Positions 8,123-16,248 of a DNA stretch of 36,653 nucleotides are shown here, piece after piece. The stretch is from Rubrivivax sp. (GTDB lineage Bacteria; Pseudomonadota; Gammaproteobacteria; Burkholderiales; Burkholderiaceae_C). The position numbers and the translations under genes were made by a program. The stretch lies in contig JAEUPC010000215.1 of the NCBI GenBank assembly GCA_016789865.1, forward strand, positions 1 through 36,653, written 5' to 3'. The first letter of the stretch is position 1; each line of letters begins with the position of its first letter. The notes beneath the pieces were generated by a model. The model was not told where the DNA came from, searched no databases, and worked only from the letters and a program-made list of their open reading frames with translations.

Positions 8123-8467
8123 ATGGCCCACCCGAAGTTCCTCCTCGCCTACCGCAACCCGCCAGAGGCCGACGCGCATCCGCCCTCGGCCGCCGAGATG
8201 CAGCAGATCTACGCCCAGTGGGTGGCGTGGAAGGAGAAGTTCAAGAACGAGATCGTCGACCTGGGCGACGGCCTGAAGCCGGCCGGTCGGGTCGTGCGCG
8301 CCGGCTCGACCACCGACGGCCCGTGGGTCGAAGCCAAAGAGGTTCTGGGCGGCTACAGCATCGTGCAGGCGGCGAACATCGAGCGCGCCGTCGAGATCTC
8401 GAAGTCGTGCCCGGTGCTCGCGATGCCTGGTGCCAGCGTCGAAGTGCGCGAACTGGCCGGCTACTGA
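8123..8467 (+). CDS. YCII/DGPF-domain protein
   Basis: A 114-residue protein of the YCII-related (DGPF) family. The name-giving motif is visible as 'TTDGPWVEAKEVLGGY', followed by 'ERAVEISKSCPV', the usual second conserved block. These small alpha-beta proteins resemble dimeric ferredoxin-like folds; their substrate is unknown. The ATG at 8123 follows AGGAGATCCACC. The ECF sigma gene starts 45 bp downstream, and DGPF genes next to ECF42 sigma factors are the signature of that group, so the protein is probably a target or partner of the sigma factor. Confidence 0.92.
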   Translation: MAHPKFLLAYRNPPEADAHPPSAAEMQQIYAQWVAWKEKFKNEIVDLGDGLKPAGRVVRAGSTTDGPWVEAKEVLGGYSIVQAANIERAVEISKSCPVLAMPGASVEVRELAGY

Positions 8468-8512
8468 AGCCCAAGCCCGATCCGGGGTTCGGCTGACCTC
8501 GGCGCGCGATCG

Positions 8513-9814
8513 ATGGCCGTCAACGCCGGCTGCGCACCGCTGCTCGTCGAGCACGCGTTCCGCCATCTGTACGGCCGCTTGGTCGCGCGCCTGTCGCGCG
8601 AGTTCGGCTTTCACCGCACCGAATCGGTGGAAGACGCGGTGCAGGGCGCGCTGATGGCCGCCCTCACGGCGTGGAGCCGCAGCGGCGCGCCCGACAGCGC
8701 AATGGCCTGGCTGTACCGCGTTGCGCGCAACCGGCTGCTCGACGAGCTGGGCCGCAGCGCGCAGCGTGATGTCTCGCTGCACGCCGAGACCGGCGACGAC
8801 GGCCCGCCGGTGCCCGTTGCCGATGCCGCGCTCGAACCACCCAAGGTGCGGTTCGAGGGCGAGATTGCCGACGACGAGCTGCGGCTGCTCTTCGTCTGCG
8901 CCGACGAGGCGATCCCGCTGGAAAGCCAGTTCGTGCTGGCGCTGAAGATCCTGTGCGGCTTCTCGACGCGCGAGATCGCGCTGCGGCTGCTGACCAGCGA
9001 GGAGAACGTTCACAAGCGCCTGGCGCGCGGGCGCGAGCGCCTGCGCCAGCTCGCACCTTCGCTCGAGACGCCGCCTCTGCGTGCGCTGCTGGTGCGGCGC
9101 GCCGCGGTGATGCGCATCGTCTATCTGCTGTTCAATGAAGGCTACAGCTCGGCGCTGCCCGAGCGGCTGATCCGGCGCGAACTGTGCGACGAGGCGATCC
9201 GCCTGGGCCACCTGCTGGCCGAGCATCCGGCCTGCGGTTGCGCCGAGGCCGACGCGCTGCTGGCACTGATGCTGCTGCACGCGGCCCGCTTCGATGCGCG
9301 GCTGGACGGCCACGGCGGCCTGCTGCTGCTGGAGGAGCAGGACCGCTCGAAGTGGAACCCGCGCTTGATCGCCGCCGGCGTGCAGCGGCTCGCCCGCGCC
9401 GGCCGCGGCGAGGTGTTCTCGCGCTATCACGCCGAAGCCGCGGTGGCCGCTGCACATTGCCTGGCGCCCAGCTTCGAGCACACCGACTGGCGCGAGATCG
9501 TCGAGCTGTACGAAACGCTCGAGCGCTTCGAGCCCTCGCCGCTGCACACGTTGAACCGAGCCATCGCGCTGGCGCAGTGGCAGGGGCCGCCCGCGGGCCT
9601 GGCCCTGCTGCAGGCGCTGAAGCCGCCCGCCTGGCTCAGCGGCTACTACCTGTGGGACGCGACGCTGGGCGAACTCGAACGCCGCGCCGGCGATCTGGAC
9701 GCGGCGCGCCGGCATTTGCGCCGCGCGCTCGACGCGGCGCCGCATCCGGCCGAGCGCGCGCTGATCGAGCGTCGCCTGGCGGCATGCGACCTGGCCCGCT
9801 CCGGCCGACCGTGA
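8513..9814 (+). CDS. ECF42-group RNA polymerase sigma factor
   Basis: The 433-residue protein has sigma region 2 near residues 12-80 ('SVEDAVQGALMAALTAW', 'WLYRVARNRLLDEL') and region 4 near 140-185 ('CGFSTREIALRLLTSEENVHKRLARG'). It then carries a ~240-residue C-terminal extension with helical TPR-like character. The extension contains 'LNRAIALAQWQGPPAGL' beginning near residue 347, the conserved motif I associate with ECF42 factors. No anti-sigma gene is adjacent, as is usual in this group, where the C-terminal extension is thought to control activity. The ATG at 8513 has no strong ribosome binding site. It probably forms an operon with the preceding DGPF gene. Confidence 0.9.
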   Translation: MAVNAGCAPLLVEHAFRHLYGRLVARLSREFGFHRTESVEDAVQGALMAALTAWSRSGAPDSAMAWLYRVARNRLLDELGRSAQRDVSLHAETGDDGPPVPVADAALEPPKVRFEGEIADDELRLLFVCADEAIPLESQFVLALKILCGFSTREIALRLLTSEENVHKRLARGRERLRQLAPSLETPPLRALLVRRAAVMRIVYLLFNEGYSSALPERLIRRELCDEAIRLGHLLAEHPACGCAEADALLALMLLHAARFDARLDGHGGLLLLEEQDRSKWNPRLIAAGVQRLARAGRGEVFSRYHAEAAVAAAHCLAPSFEHTDWREIVELYETLERFEPSPLHTLNRAIALAQWQGPPAGLALLQALKPPAWLSGYYLWDATLGELERRAGDLDAARRHLRRALDAAPHPAERALIERRLAACDLARSGRP

Positions 9815-9931
9815 GGTGATCGGCCAGAGTGCCGCTGGGCTGGTTCGATGCGCCGGTGGCGGCCAGCGGCGGCTGGCGGCCGTGCGGCAGGGCTGCAGTT
9901 CGCACATCGGCTTCTCGGTTACGCTGCCGAC

Positions 9932-10963
9932 GTGGATGACGCCGCCCCCCGCCCCGACCTGGCCGCGCTCGGCATCGACCTCGGCGGCACCAAGATCGAA
10001 GCGGTGCTGCTGGCCGACGACGGCAGCGTGCGTTGGCGCCAGCGTGTGGCCACACCCGCCGGCAGCTACGACGCCACGGTCGCCGCCCTCTCCGAACTGG
10101 TGCGAGGCGCCCGCGCGATCGCTGGCGGCCGGCCCACCATCGGCATCGGCACGCCGGGCACCGTCACCGCCGACGGCCGCATGAAGAACTGCAACTCGCA
10201 GTGCCTGAACGGCCGCTTCCTGCAGCGCGACCTCGAGGCCGCGCTCGGCCAGCCGGTGGCGGTGGCCAACGACGCCAACTGCCTGGCGCTTTCCGAAGCC
10301 ACCGACGGCGCCGGCGCGGGCCACGGCGTGGTGTTCGCCGCCATTCTCGGCACCGGCGTGGGCGCAGGCATCGCCGTGCACGGCCGCGTGCTCACCGGGC
10401 CCAACGGCGTGGCCGGCGAGTGGGGGCACAACCCGCTGCCGTGGGCCGACGCGCAGGCCGATCCGCGCTGGCGCTGCTTTTGCGGGCAGACCGGCTGCAT
10501 CGAGACGCTGCTCAGCGGCCCGGGGCTCGCACGTGACCACGCGCTGGTCAACAGCCTGCTGCCGGTGCCGGATGCCAAAGCCGCGCAGGGTGAAGCCGGC
10601 GGCGCCGGGCCCGAGGTCACCCAGCCCGTGGTGGGCGCACCCGACGCGCCGCAGATCGTGCGCCTGGCCGCCGGCGGTGATGCCGCCGCGCAGGCCACGC
10701 TGGAGCGCCACGCCTGCCGGCTGGCCCGCGCGCTGGCCGGCGTCATCAACGTGCTCGATCCCGACATCATCGTTCTGGGTGGCGGCCTGTCGCGCATGCC
10801 GCACCTCGTTCGGCGTGTGCCGCAGCTGTGGCAGACATGGGTGGTGTCCGGCGGCGTGCGCGAGCCGGTTCGCACCCCGCTGGCGGCCAGCGTGCATGGC
10901 GACGCTTCGGGCGTGCGCGGGGCCGCCTGGCTGGGGCGCGCACGGGCGCGCGCGGCCGCTTGA
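9932..10963 (+). CDS. ROK-family sugar kinase (fructokinase/glucokinase-like)
   Basis: ROK kinases phosphorylate sugars such as glucose, fructose or N-acetyl-hexosamines with ATP. The 343-residue product has the N-terminal phosphate-binding 'GIDLGGTKIEAV', the catalytic 'VANDANCLALSEA', 'GTGVGAGI', and the ROK zinc motif ('GEWGHNPL' followed by 'CFCGQTGCIE'). 'DIIVLGGGLSRM' near the C-terminus is also typical. I prefer the GTG at 9932, which places DLGGTK at residue 16; an ATG at 9848 would add 28 unconserved residues. Neither has a good ribosome binding site. The exact sugar cannot be read from the sequence; the 'HNPLPW' context resembles fructokinase/Mak-like members. Confidence 0.88.
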   Translation: MDDAAPRPDLAALGIDLGGTKIEAVLLADDGSVRWRQRVATPAGSYDATVAALSELVRGARAIAGGRPTIGIGTPGTVTADGRMKNCNSQCLNGRFLQRDLEAALGQPVAVANDANCLALSEATDGAGAGHGVVFAAILGTGVGAGIAVHGRVLTGPNGVAGEWGHNPLPWADAQADPRWRCFCGQTGCIETLLSGPGLARDHALVNSLLPVPDAKAAQGEAGGAGPEVTQPVVGAPDAPQIVRLAAGGDAAAQATLERHACRLARALAGVINVLDPDIIVLGGGLSRMPHLVRRVPQLWQTWVVSGGVREPVRTPLAASVHGDASGVRGAAWLGRARARAAA

Positions 10964-11051
10964 CCGCTGTCAAGCGTGGCGCCTGCGGCGGCGCTTACCG
11001 TGTGCCGCACCGTCGCCCCGCCCACCCCTGCAAGCCATCGAAAGCCCGGCC

Positions 11052-11615
11052 ATGAGCGCAGCCCCCACCCCCTCGGCCGAGCCGATCGCCGGCTTTTCGC
11101 GGTGCCACGAAGGCATCCTCACGCACCTCGAGGCGCTGGCCGGCCTGCCGGCACTGCTCGACCCGGCGGCGCGCGCGCGGCACGTGGCCGAGGAGACAGT
11201 GCACTTCTTCCGCACCGCCGTCTACGAGCATCATCAGGAAGAAGAACGCAACCTGTTCCCCGCCGTGCTGGGCAGCGCCACGCAGGGCGCCGAGCATGAC
11301 CAGGTGCTGGCGATCGTGCGCCAGCTCACCGACGAGCACCGCGAGGTCGAGAGCCGGTACGAACACATCGAGCCGGCGTTGAAGAAGGTGGCCAAAGGGC
11401 AGGACGCGGGTGTCGACGGCAAGGAACTGGCCGCCGACATCGAGCACCTCGTGCGGCAGTACGAGGGCCATGCGCGCTACGAGGAGAATGACTTCCTGCC
11501 GCTGGCCGAGCGCATCCTCGGGCGCAACAGCAACCACATGGCTGCGCTCGGGCTGTCGATCCATCTGCGGCACGCGCTGCCCGACGTGCTGCAGCGCTAC
11601 GGGTCGCGGATCTGA
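11052..11615 (+). CDS. Hemerythrin HHE-domain protein
   Basis: The 187-residue product is a four-helix HHE-type protein. Candidate iron ligands appear in order: 'FSRCHEGILTHL', 'VYEHHQEEERNLFPAV', 'HDQVLAIVRQLTDEHREVE' and 'YEGHARYEENDFLPLAERIL'. Members bind a non-haem di-iron centre and act in oxygen, nitric-oxide or redox sensing, or iron-sulfur repair; which of these applies here is unknown. The ATG at 11052 is chosen because homology begins just after it. It lies 88 bp downstream of the ROK kinase on the same strand. Confidence 0.88.
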   Translation: MSAAPTPSAEPIAGFSRCHEGILTHLEALAGLPALLDPAARARHVAEETVHFFRTAVYEHHQEEERNLFPAVLGSATQGAEHDQVLAIVRQLTDEHREVESRYEHIEPALKKVAKGQDAGVDGKELAADIEHLVRQYEGHARYEENDFLPLAERILGRNSNHMAALGLSIHLRHALPDVLQRYGSRI

Positions 11616-11903
11616 CGACGCTCGAGGGGCCAGGGAATGCCAGGGGCCGGTGCAGCGTGCGGCATCGGCCTGCTCGAGCCGGTGCTACGATGAATTCGGC
11701 CGCGCGTGTGACGGCGCGTGGCCCTGCGAGGCATCGCGTCAGGTCCCTTGGTCATCCCGCCCCTACCACCCGCCAACCGCGGGCTGCCTTTCATCGCTGA
11801 GGCGTTCTTCGCCGCGTTGCCCCGGGGCCCGCGCTTCGCGCTGCCGCCGCAGGGCGGCTTCCGCCTGGACAGCTCCTCGAATCCGGCGCGCTGTCGCGGC
11901 GGC

Positions 11904-12068
11904 ATGCGGGAGCTGATGGACAACCTGCTGCACTGGCAAGCCCAGCATCGCAGCGGCGACGAGATCCGCGCGCTGTTCGCACGTTCGCGTTTTGCCGGCC
12001 AGCCGCTCGACCTGAGCCTGGACGATGGGCAGGTGACGCTGACCGCGTCTTGCCGCAAGGCCGCTTGA
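11904..12068 (+). pseudogene. Possible 3' remnant of a methyltransferase gene
   Basis: The last ~54 residues of this frame ('MRELMDNLLHWQAQHRSGDE' then 'IRALFARSRFAGQPLDLSLD') look like the C-terminal end of class I SAM methyltransferases of the type ending in a 'LLHW...HR...LFA.S.F' pattern. No catalytic SAM-binding domain is present upstream: the in-frame stretch from 11718 reads as unrelated proline-rich sequence. I see it as a truncated leftover, but a small unrelated gene or chance similarity is possible. The rest of 11616-12158 shows nothing I can support. Confidence 0.3.
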
Positions 12069-12158
12069 TCCGCGCGTTGCATCACCGGCGACGAATCGCC
12101 GCGGCGCCCGCTGCGCTCGAGGACCCTCAGCGCGCCGCCGTCCGCCGACGGCCGAGCA

Positions 12159-13187
12159 TCACGTCCGCGCCAGACCCAGCTCCAGCAGGCTGCGCGCGCA
12201 ATCGACGATGCTGCGCTCCACCGGCCGCGTCTGCCAGCCGAGCACGGCCTTGGCGTGGGCGGCGTCCTGGTGGCGTATCACGCCCAGCTCGCCGGCGGCG
12301 ACGCGCGCCTCGGCGCTGAAGAGAGCGCTCAGGCGCACCAGCCAGTCCGGGGCGTTGCGCGTGGTCACCTTGTGCGCCTGGGCGCCGAGTTCGGCGCGCA
12401 GCAAGTCGGCCATCTCGCGCAGCTTGACATAGCGGCCCGAGGCGATGAAACGCTCGCCGGCCATGCCGGGGGCGCGCAGCGCGCGCACGTGCAGATCGGC
12501 GGTGTCGCGCACGTCGACCACGCCGAAGCCGAGGTCGGGGGTCGCACTCACGCCGCCGTCGAGCAGCCGGCGCACGATCGCGACCGAGCTCTAGTTGTCA
12601 GGGCTCCACAGCGGCCCGAACACCACCGAGGGGCAGATGCTGCAGAACTCGAAGGCGGGCGCGGCTTCGCGCGCCACCCACTCGCGCGCCGCGCGTTCGG
12701 CCAGGGTCTTGCCCTTCGCGTAGGCCGAGAGGTCGCGGCGCTCGGGGTCGGTCCAGTCGGCCTCGGTGAAGGTCTGTTCCCCGCGCTCGTTGCCGCGGCC
12801 ATAAGCGACGGCCGACACCGAGGAGGTCATGACGAAGCGGCGCACACCGCTGGCCTGGGCGACACGCAGCGCGCGCAAGGTGCCTTCGTGCGCCGGCCCG
12901 ATCAGCTCATCGGGCGCCTGGCGGCTGCCCGAGGGCACCGGCGAGGCCAGGTGCGCCACATGGCTGCATCCGGCCATCGCCTCGGCCCAGCCGGTGTCCG
13001 CTTGCAGGTCGGCGGCGAAGAGGTGCAGTTTCGCGTTGTCCACCGCCAGCCGTGCGCGCAGCGCCGCTTCCTTGTCCAGGCTGCGTACGGTGGTGTGCAC
13101 GCGCCAGCCTTCGGCGACGAGTTGGCGGATCAGGAAGCCGGCGATGTAGCCGGACCCTCCGGTCACGAGGACGGTGCGGTCAGGCAT
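12159..13187 (-). pseudogene. NAD(P)-dependent epimerase/reductase (extended SDR) broken by one in-frame TAG
   Basis: The gene reads as a dihydroflavonol-4-reductase-like extended SDR. The Rossmann motif is intact ('TVLVTGGSGYIAGFLIRQL'), as is the active site ('SSVSAVAYG', then 'YAKGKTLAE' with the YxxxK pair). A TAG at 12591-12593 interrupts it after 'GPLWSPDN', and the same frame continues at once with 'SSVAIVRRLLDGG' and 'GVVDVRDTADLHVRAL', conserved in the family. Full length would be ~342 residues. The start overlaps the stop of the preceding SRPBCC gene as ATGCCTGA. A recent nonsense mutation is the simplest reading; a sequencing error or amber readthrough is possible. Confidence 0.85.
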
Positions 13188-13656
13188 GGGAGACCGCGCC
13201 GGCGCCCGGGCGCGCGAGGTAGGCCCGCATGCCTTCGGCACCCTTGCGCGCCGCGATGTCGTGGTTCAGCGCGAACAGCCGGTGCAAGATGGGGCCGAGC
13301 AGATCGAGGATCCACCGGTTGGTGCGCACGGTCTCCTCGAAGGTCACTTTCGTGCCGCCGCCCGCAGGCTCCGGGGTCCAGCGCCAGCTGCCTTCGAGCT
13401 CGCCGCTCACGGTGCCCTCGAGCAGGCGCGGCGCCTCCGAGCGCGTGCTGCGCGTGGTGATGGTCAGCGTGTAGGGCAGCAGCACCCGGAACTTCAGCAC
13501 AGCCACCGATCCCACCGGACCGTTGTCCTCGGTGACCCGGGCGTCGAGATAGATCGGCCACCACAGCGGGTAGGTCTCGGGCTCCTCCATCAGTGCCCAC
13601 ACCCGCGCCGGCGGCGCATCCACTTCCCACTCGTCGCGAAAGCTGTACGTCCTCAT
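13180..13656 (-). CDS. SRPBCC-family protein
   Basis: The 158-residue product is an SRPBCC (polyketide cyclase/dehydrase-like) protein: 'MRTYSFRDEWEVDAPPARVW' opens the first strand and helix, and 'GELEGSWRWTPEPAGGGTKV' gives the later strands. The long C-terminal helix contains 'LDLLGPILHRLFALNHDIA'. The fold binds hydrophobic ligands; the actual role is unknown. The ATG at 13656 has AGAGGG upstream and overlaps the stop of a preceding remnant as ATGA. Its own stop overlaps the SDR start by 8 bp. The three genes were evidently a translationally coupled operon. Confidence 0.85.
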   Translation of the reverse strand: MRTYSFRDEWEVDAPPARVWALMEEPETYPLWWPIYLDARVTEDNGPVGSVAVLKFRVLLPYTLTITTRSTRSEAPRLLEGTVSGELEGSWRWTPEPAGGGTKVTFEETVRTNRWILDLLGPILHRLFALNHDIAARKGAEGMRAYLARPGAGAVSHA

Positions 13657-13900
13657 GACCCGGCCCTCTGTGGTTGGCCGACGAGCACACGCTGCAGGTT
13701 GGCGAGCGCCGCCGTCGCGTCCTTGGCCATCGTGCGCGTCGAGGCGCGGCCGAACACGGATGCCACTCATGCCAGCGCGAGGGGTTGGTGACGAGCGCGA
13801 ACACGTCGGCTGGCGGGCGGGCGAGGCGCACGACATGCTCGAGGGTGTCGCGCCAGCGCTCGCCCGCGGGCGCGTGGCGGTCCGGACGTTGATCCTGCAT
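13653..13900 (-). pseudogene. SRPBCC-family gene with internal deletion
   Basis: The N-terminal part from the ATG at 13900 reads like the start of another SRPBCC protein ('DTLEHVVRLARPPADVFALV', then 'TNPSRWHEWHP'). Near 13752 the frame turns to nonsense. In another frame the sequence at once reads 'STRTMAKDATAALANLQRVL' and ends in a TGA overlapping the next gene's ATG as ATGA, as a normal C-terminal end would. About 80-100 central residues are missing, so an internal frame-breaking deletion is the best explanation. GGGG-rich sequence before 13900 could serve as ribosome binding site. Confidence 0.6.
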
Positions 13901-13977
13901 GCCCCTGCCCCTTCATGAGTGGGAGCGGGATCTTGCTCACCGCACCCAACGCGCCGCAGGCCAGGCCGCGGCCCGCG

Positions 13978-14005
13978 CGCAAGGCCCGGCGCGCGGGGCC
14001 TTGCG
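13978..14005. other. Strong stem-loop, 10-bp stem
   Basis: CGCAAGGCCC (13978-13987) pairs perfectly with GGGCCTTGCG (13996-14005) around an 8-base loop. It lies in a gene-free stretch (13901-14401) between divergent transcription units, upstream of the SRPBCC remnant. There is no adjacent gene end for it to terminate and only a weak GTTGGTTGG follows. Apart from this and the 14402 gene's upstream region I see nothing else in the stretch. Confidence 0.6.
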
Positions 14006-14401
14006 GCGTTGGTTGGAAGCACCGGCCGAGCACTGCATCAGAGGTGCGCGGCTTGCGGCAGCGAACCTGCCGGCCGACGTCTGCGCCAAGGTGGTGGGTT
14101 GCCAGCGCCTCTCGGAAGCAGGTCGGAAGCAGGCGTGCCGCGGCTACACTGGCGTTCCGGTCGGCAGTCCACCCAGGCGTTGCCGCGCGGCACGGCGTCA
14201 AGCCGTGGCGCGAGCTGAACCTGCCATCTCCCTGATCTCGGCATTCTTCGGTCGCATCACCGCTGCGAACGCGAGAGCCGGAAGTCGGCAACCCCCGGCG
14301 CCCCGATGCGGGGCCACGAAGCGTTCGCGACGTTGATGCCTGCGTGGCTGACGGCGCCCTCCTTACCGTGGGTGCCCGCGCGCGGGCCGGAGAGAACGAG
14401 C

Positions 14402-14995
14402 ATGACCCGTCTTGCCCTGCCCCTGGTGGCCCCGGACCTGTCGGCGTTCGCGCGTGGCCTGGGCCGCGCGCTGAAGGCACGCCATCCGCAGCACCCCGAG
14501 CCGCCCGGCCACAGCGAAGTGCTGAACCTCATCGCTGCGGCACTCGGCCACCGCAATTACCAGGCGCTGCGTGCGGCGCTCGAGCACGAATCGACGGCCA
14601 GGCCGTCGGGCTCCGCCCAAGAGGACCCCGCGCCCGCCACGCGGGGCGCTCCTGCGGCCACGGCGCTCACCGACAACGCCCGCAAGACGCTCGGCCAGTT
14701 CGACACCGCCGGGCGGCTCGTGCGCTGGCCGGTGAAGTACTCGGTGCAGCGGCTGGCGATGTGGGTGCTGTGGACGCACTTCGAGGCCAAGCGCCGCTAT
14801 ACCGAGCGCGAGGTCAACGCCATCCTGAAGGCGGCCAATGCCTTCGGCGACCACGTCACGCTGCGCCGCGAGCTCATCAACCACCGGTTGCTGGCACGCA
14901 AGAGCGACTGCAGCGAGTACTGGAAGCTCGCGCCGCGGGCTGACGAGGAGACGCGGGCGTTGCTCAGGGCCTGGCGCGAGCGGCGCTCGGCGTAG
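14402..14995 (+). CDS. DUF2087-domain protein
   Basis: The 197-residue product has two parts. Residues ~1-60 ('APDLSAFARGLGRALKARH', 'HSEVLNLIAAALGHRNYQAL') resemble the small helical domain often found in toxin/glyoxalase-superfamily fusions. Residues ~85-185 match DUF2087, with its signature 'RRYTEREVNAILKAANAFGD' followed by 'HVTLRRELINHRLLARK'. DUF2087 is a winged-helix-like domain often fused to DNA-binding regulators, so a regulatory role is possible but not shown. The ATG at 14402 has GGAGAGAACGAGC upstream. It converges on the TRAP binding-protein gene. Confidence 0.8.
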   Translation: MTRLALPLVAPDLSAFARGLGRALKARHPQHPEPPGHSEVLNLIAAALGHRNYQALRAALEHESTARPSGSAQEDPAPATRGAPAATALTDNARKTLGQFDTAGRLVRWPVKYSVQRLAMWVLWTHFEAKRRYTEREVNAILKAANAFGDHVTLRRELINHRLLARKSDCSEYWKLAPRADEETRALLRAWRERRSA

Positions 14996-15043
14996 CTCGG
15001 CGCAGCACAGCGGGCCGCTGCGGCCGGAAACGGCACAAGGCAC

Positions 15044-15067
15044 GCGGGCCCACCGAGGTGGGCCCGC
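15044..15067. terminator. Bidirectional terminator hairpin between convergent genes
   Basis: GCGGGCCCACC (15044-15054) and GGTGGGCCCGC (15057-15067) are perfectly complementary. The hairpin stands 49 bp after one gene and 67 bp before the end of the convergent one. No clear T-run follows on either strand, so Rho-independent function is likely but not certain. Confidence 0.6.
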
Positions 15068-15133
15068 TCATGGGCACGCCGGGCGGCGGCCGGCGCAGCG
15101 GCGCTCAGTGCGCCGCGCTTCCGTGCCCGCTGC

Positions 15134-16171
15134 TCACCCCTTGCCGTGCTTGGCGATCAGCGCGCGCGCCGTATCCAGCAGCACCTTGCCCTTGAAGCCG
15201 CGCTTGTCCATGTCGGCCACCCACTCGTCGTCGACATGCGACGAGAGCTTGACAAACTCCTCGCGCTGCGCGGCGGTGAACTGGTAGATGGTGTTGCCGC
15301 GGTCCACCGCGGCCTTGCGGCCGGCGGGGTCGTTGCCCTGCTGCGTCTTGCCCAGCCACGCCGAGGTGGCCGAGCCCGAGTTGGCGTCGATCACCTTCTT
15401 CAGGTCGGGCGCCAGGCCTTCGTACTTGGCCTTGTTCATGGCCATCACGAAGGTGGTGGTGTACAGCGCGCCGGCGCTGTTGTCGAACTCGCTGTGGAAC
15501 TTGGTGAGTTCATGCACCTTGACCGAGGGCACCACCTCCCACGGGATGACGCAGGCCTCGATCGTGCCCTTGCTCAGCGCGTCGGGGATCTGCGGCAGCG
15601 GCATGCCCACCGGCGTGGCGCCCACGCTGCCCAGCATCTTGGTGATCTGGCGCGTGGGGCCGCGCACCTTCATGCCCTTGAGATCCGCCGCGTTCTTGAT
15701 CTGCTTGGTGGCCGAGTGGAACATGCCCGGGCCGTGCACGTGCAGCGCGATGACCTGCGTCTCCTTGAACTCGTCGGGGCACTGGGTCTGGAAGTACTCC
15801 CAATAGGCCTTCGAGGTGGCCTCGGCGTTGTTCATCATGAACGGCAGCTCGAACACCTCGATGCGCGGAAAGCGCCCGGCCGTGTTGGCCGGCAACGTCC
15901 AGATGATGTCGACGACACCGTCGCGCGCCTGGTCGTACAGCTGCACCGGCGTGCCGCCCAGCTGCATGGCCGGGTAGGCCTCGAACTTGATGCGGCCGGC
16001 CGAGTCCTTCTCGACCTTCTCCATCCACGGCTTGTGCATCGTGAGCCACACGTTGCTCATCGGCGCCATGAAGGTGTGGAACTTCAGCGTCACGCTCTGC
16101 TGGGCCAGCGCGGCCAGCGGGGTGCCCAGGGTCACGGCGGCGCCGGCCTGGACGAAGCTGCGTCTTTTCAT
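15134..16171 (-). CDS. dctP: TRAP transporter substrate-binding protein (DctP family)
   Basis: A periplasmic solute receptor for a tripartite (TRAP) importer, 345 residues. It opens with an RR-containing signal peptide ('MKRRSFVQAGAAVTLGTPLAALAQQ' in outline: RR at 3-4, hydrophobic core, A-x-A-type cut near residue 24). The mature part has the DctP features 'GRIKFEAYPAMQLGGTPVQL' and 'LKGMKVRGPTRQITKMLG', the latter with the arginine that usually salt-bridges a carboxylate ligand. The ATG at 16171 has GGAGA upstream. No membrane subunits are adjacent. DctQ and DctM genes without a binding protein lie at 23.8-25.6 kb, a possible partner. The substrate is probably an organic acid. Confidence 0.92.
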   Translation of the reverse strand: MKRRSFVQAGAAVTLGTPLAALAQQSVTLKFHTFMAPMSNVWLTMHKPWMEKVEKDSAGRIKFEAYPAMQLGGTPVQLYDQARDGVVDIIWTLPANTAGRFPRIEVFELPFMMNNAEATSKAYWEYFQTQCPDEFKETQVIALHVHGPGMFHSATKQIKNAADLKGMKVRGPTRQITKMLGSVGATPVGMPLPQIPDALSKGTIEACVIPWEVVPSVKVHELTKFHSEFDNSAGALYTTTFVMAMNKAKYEGLAPDLKKVIDANSGSATSAWLGKTQQGNDPAGRKAAVDRGNTIYQFTAAQREEFVKLSSHVDDEWVADMDKRGFKGKVLLDTARALIAKHGKG

Positions 16172-16183
16172 CGGTTCAATCTC

Positions 16184-16248
16184 CGGGAAAACGAGTACGG
16201 GCAAGACCATAACGCCCGGCTCGGGCCGCAGCCGTCGCGGTTTTCCCG
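16184..16248 (-). promoter_or_regulatory. Long-range inverted repeat in the dctP leader
   Basis: CGGGAAAAC (16184-16192) and GTTTTCCCG (16240-16248) are perfect complements 47 bases apart. In the dctP transcript the downstream arm runs directly into the GGAGA ribosome binding site. The pair could be a split operator or an mRNA structure affecting translation. Confidence 0.35.

Noticed and set aside
6046-8124. Minus-strand open frame of 692 codons
   Set aside because: Antisense to the Xaa-Pro aminopeptidase, whose metal ligands and ribosome binding site are clear.
7853-10897. Minus-strand open frame of 1014 codons
   Set aside because: It lies antisense to pepP, DGPF, ECF42 and ROK genes, all with clear motifs. 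Long antisense frames are normal in DNA this GC-rich, and its translation is low-complexity Arg/Ala/Gly/His.
13899-14336. Plus-strand frame of 145 codons in the gene-free stretch
   Set aside because: No recognisable motif, Arg/Ala-rich shadow composition, no ribosome binding site.
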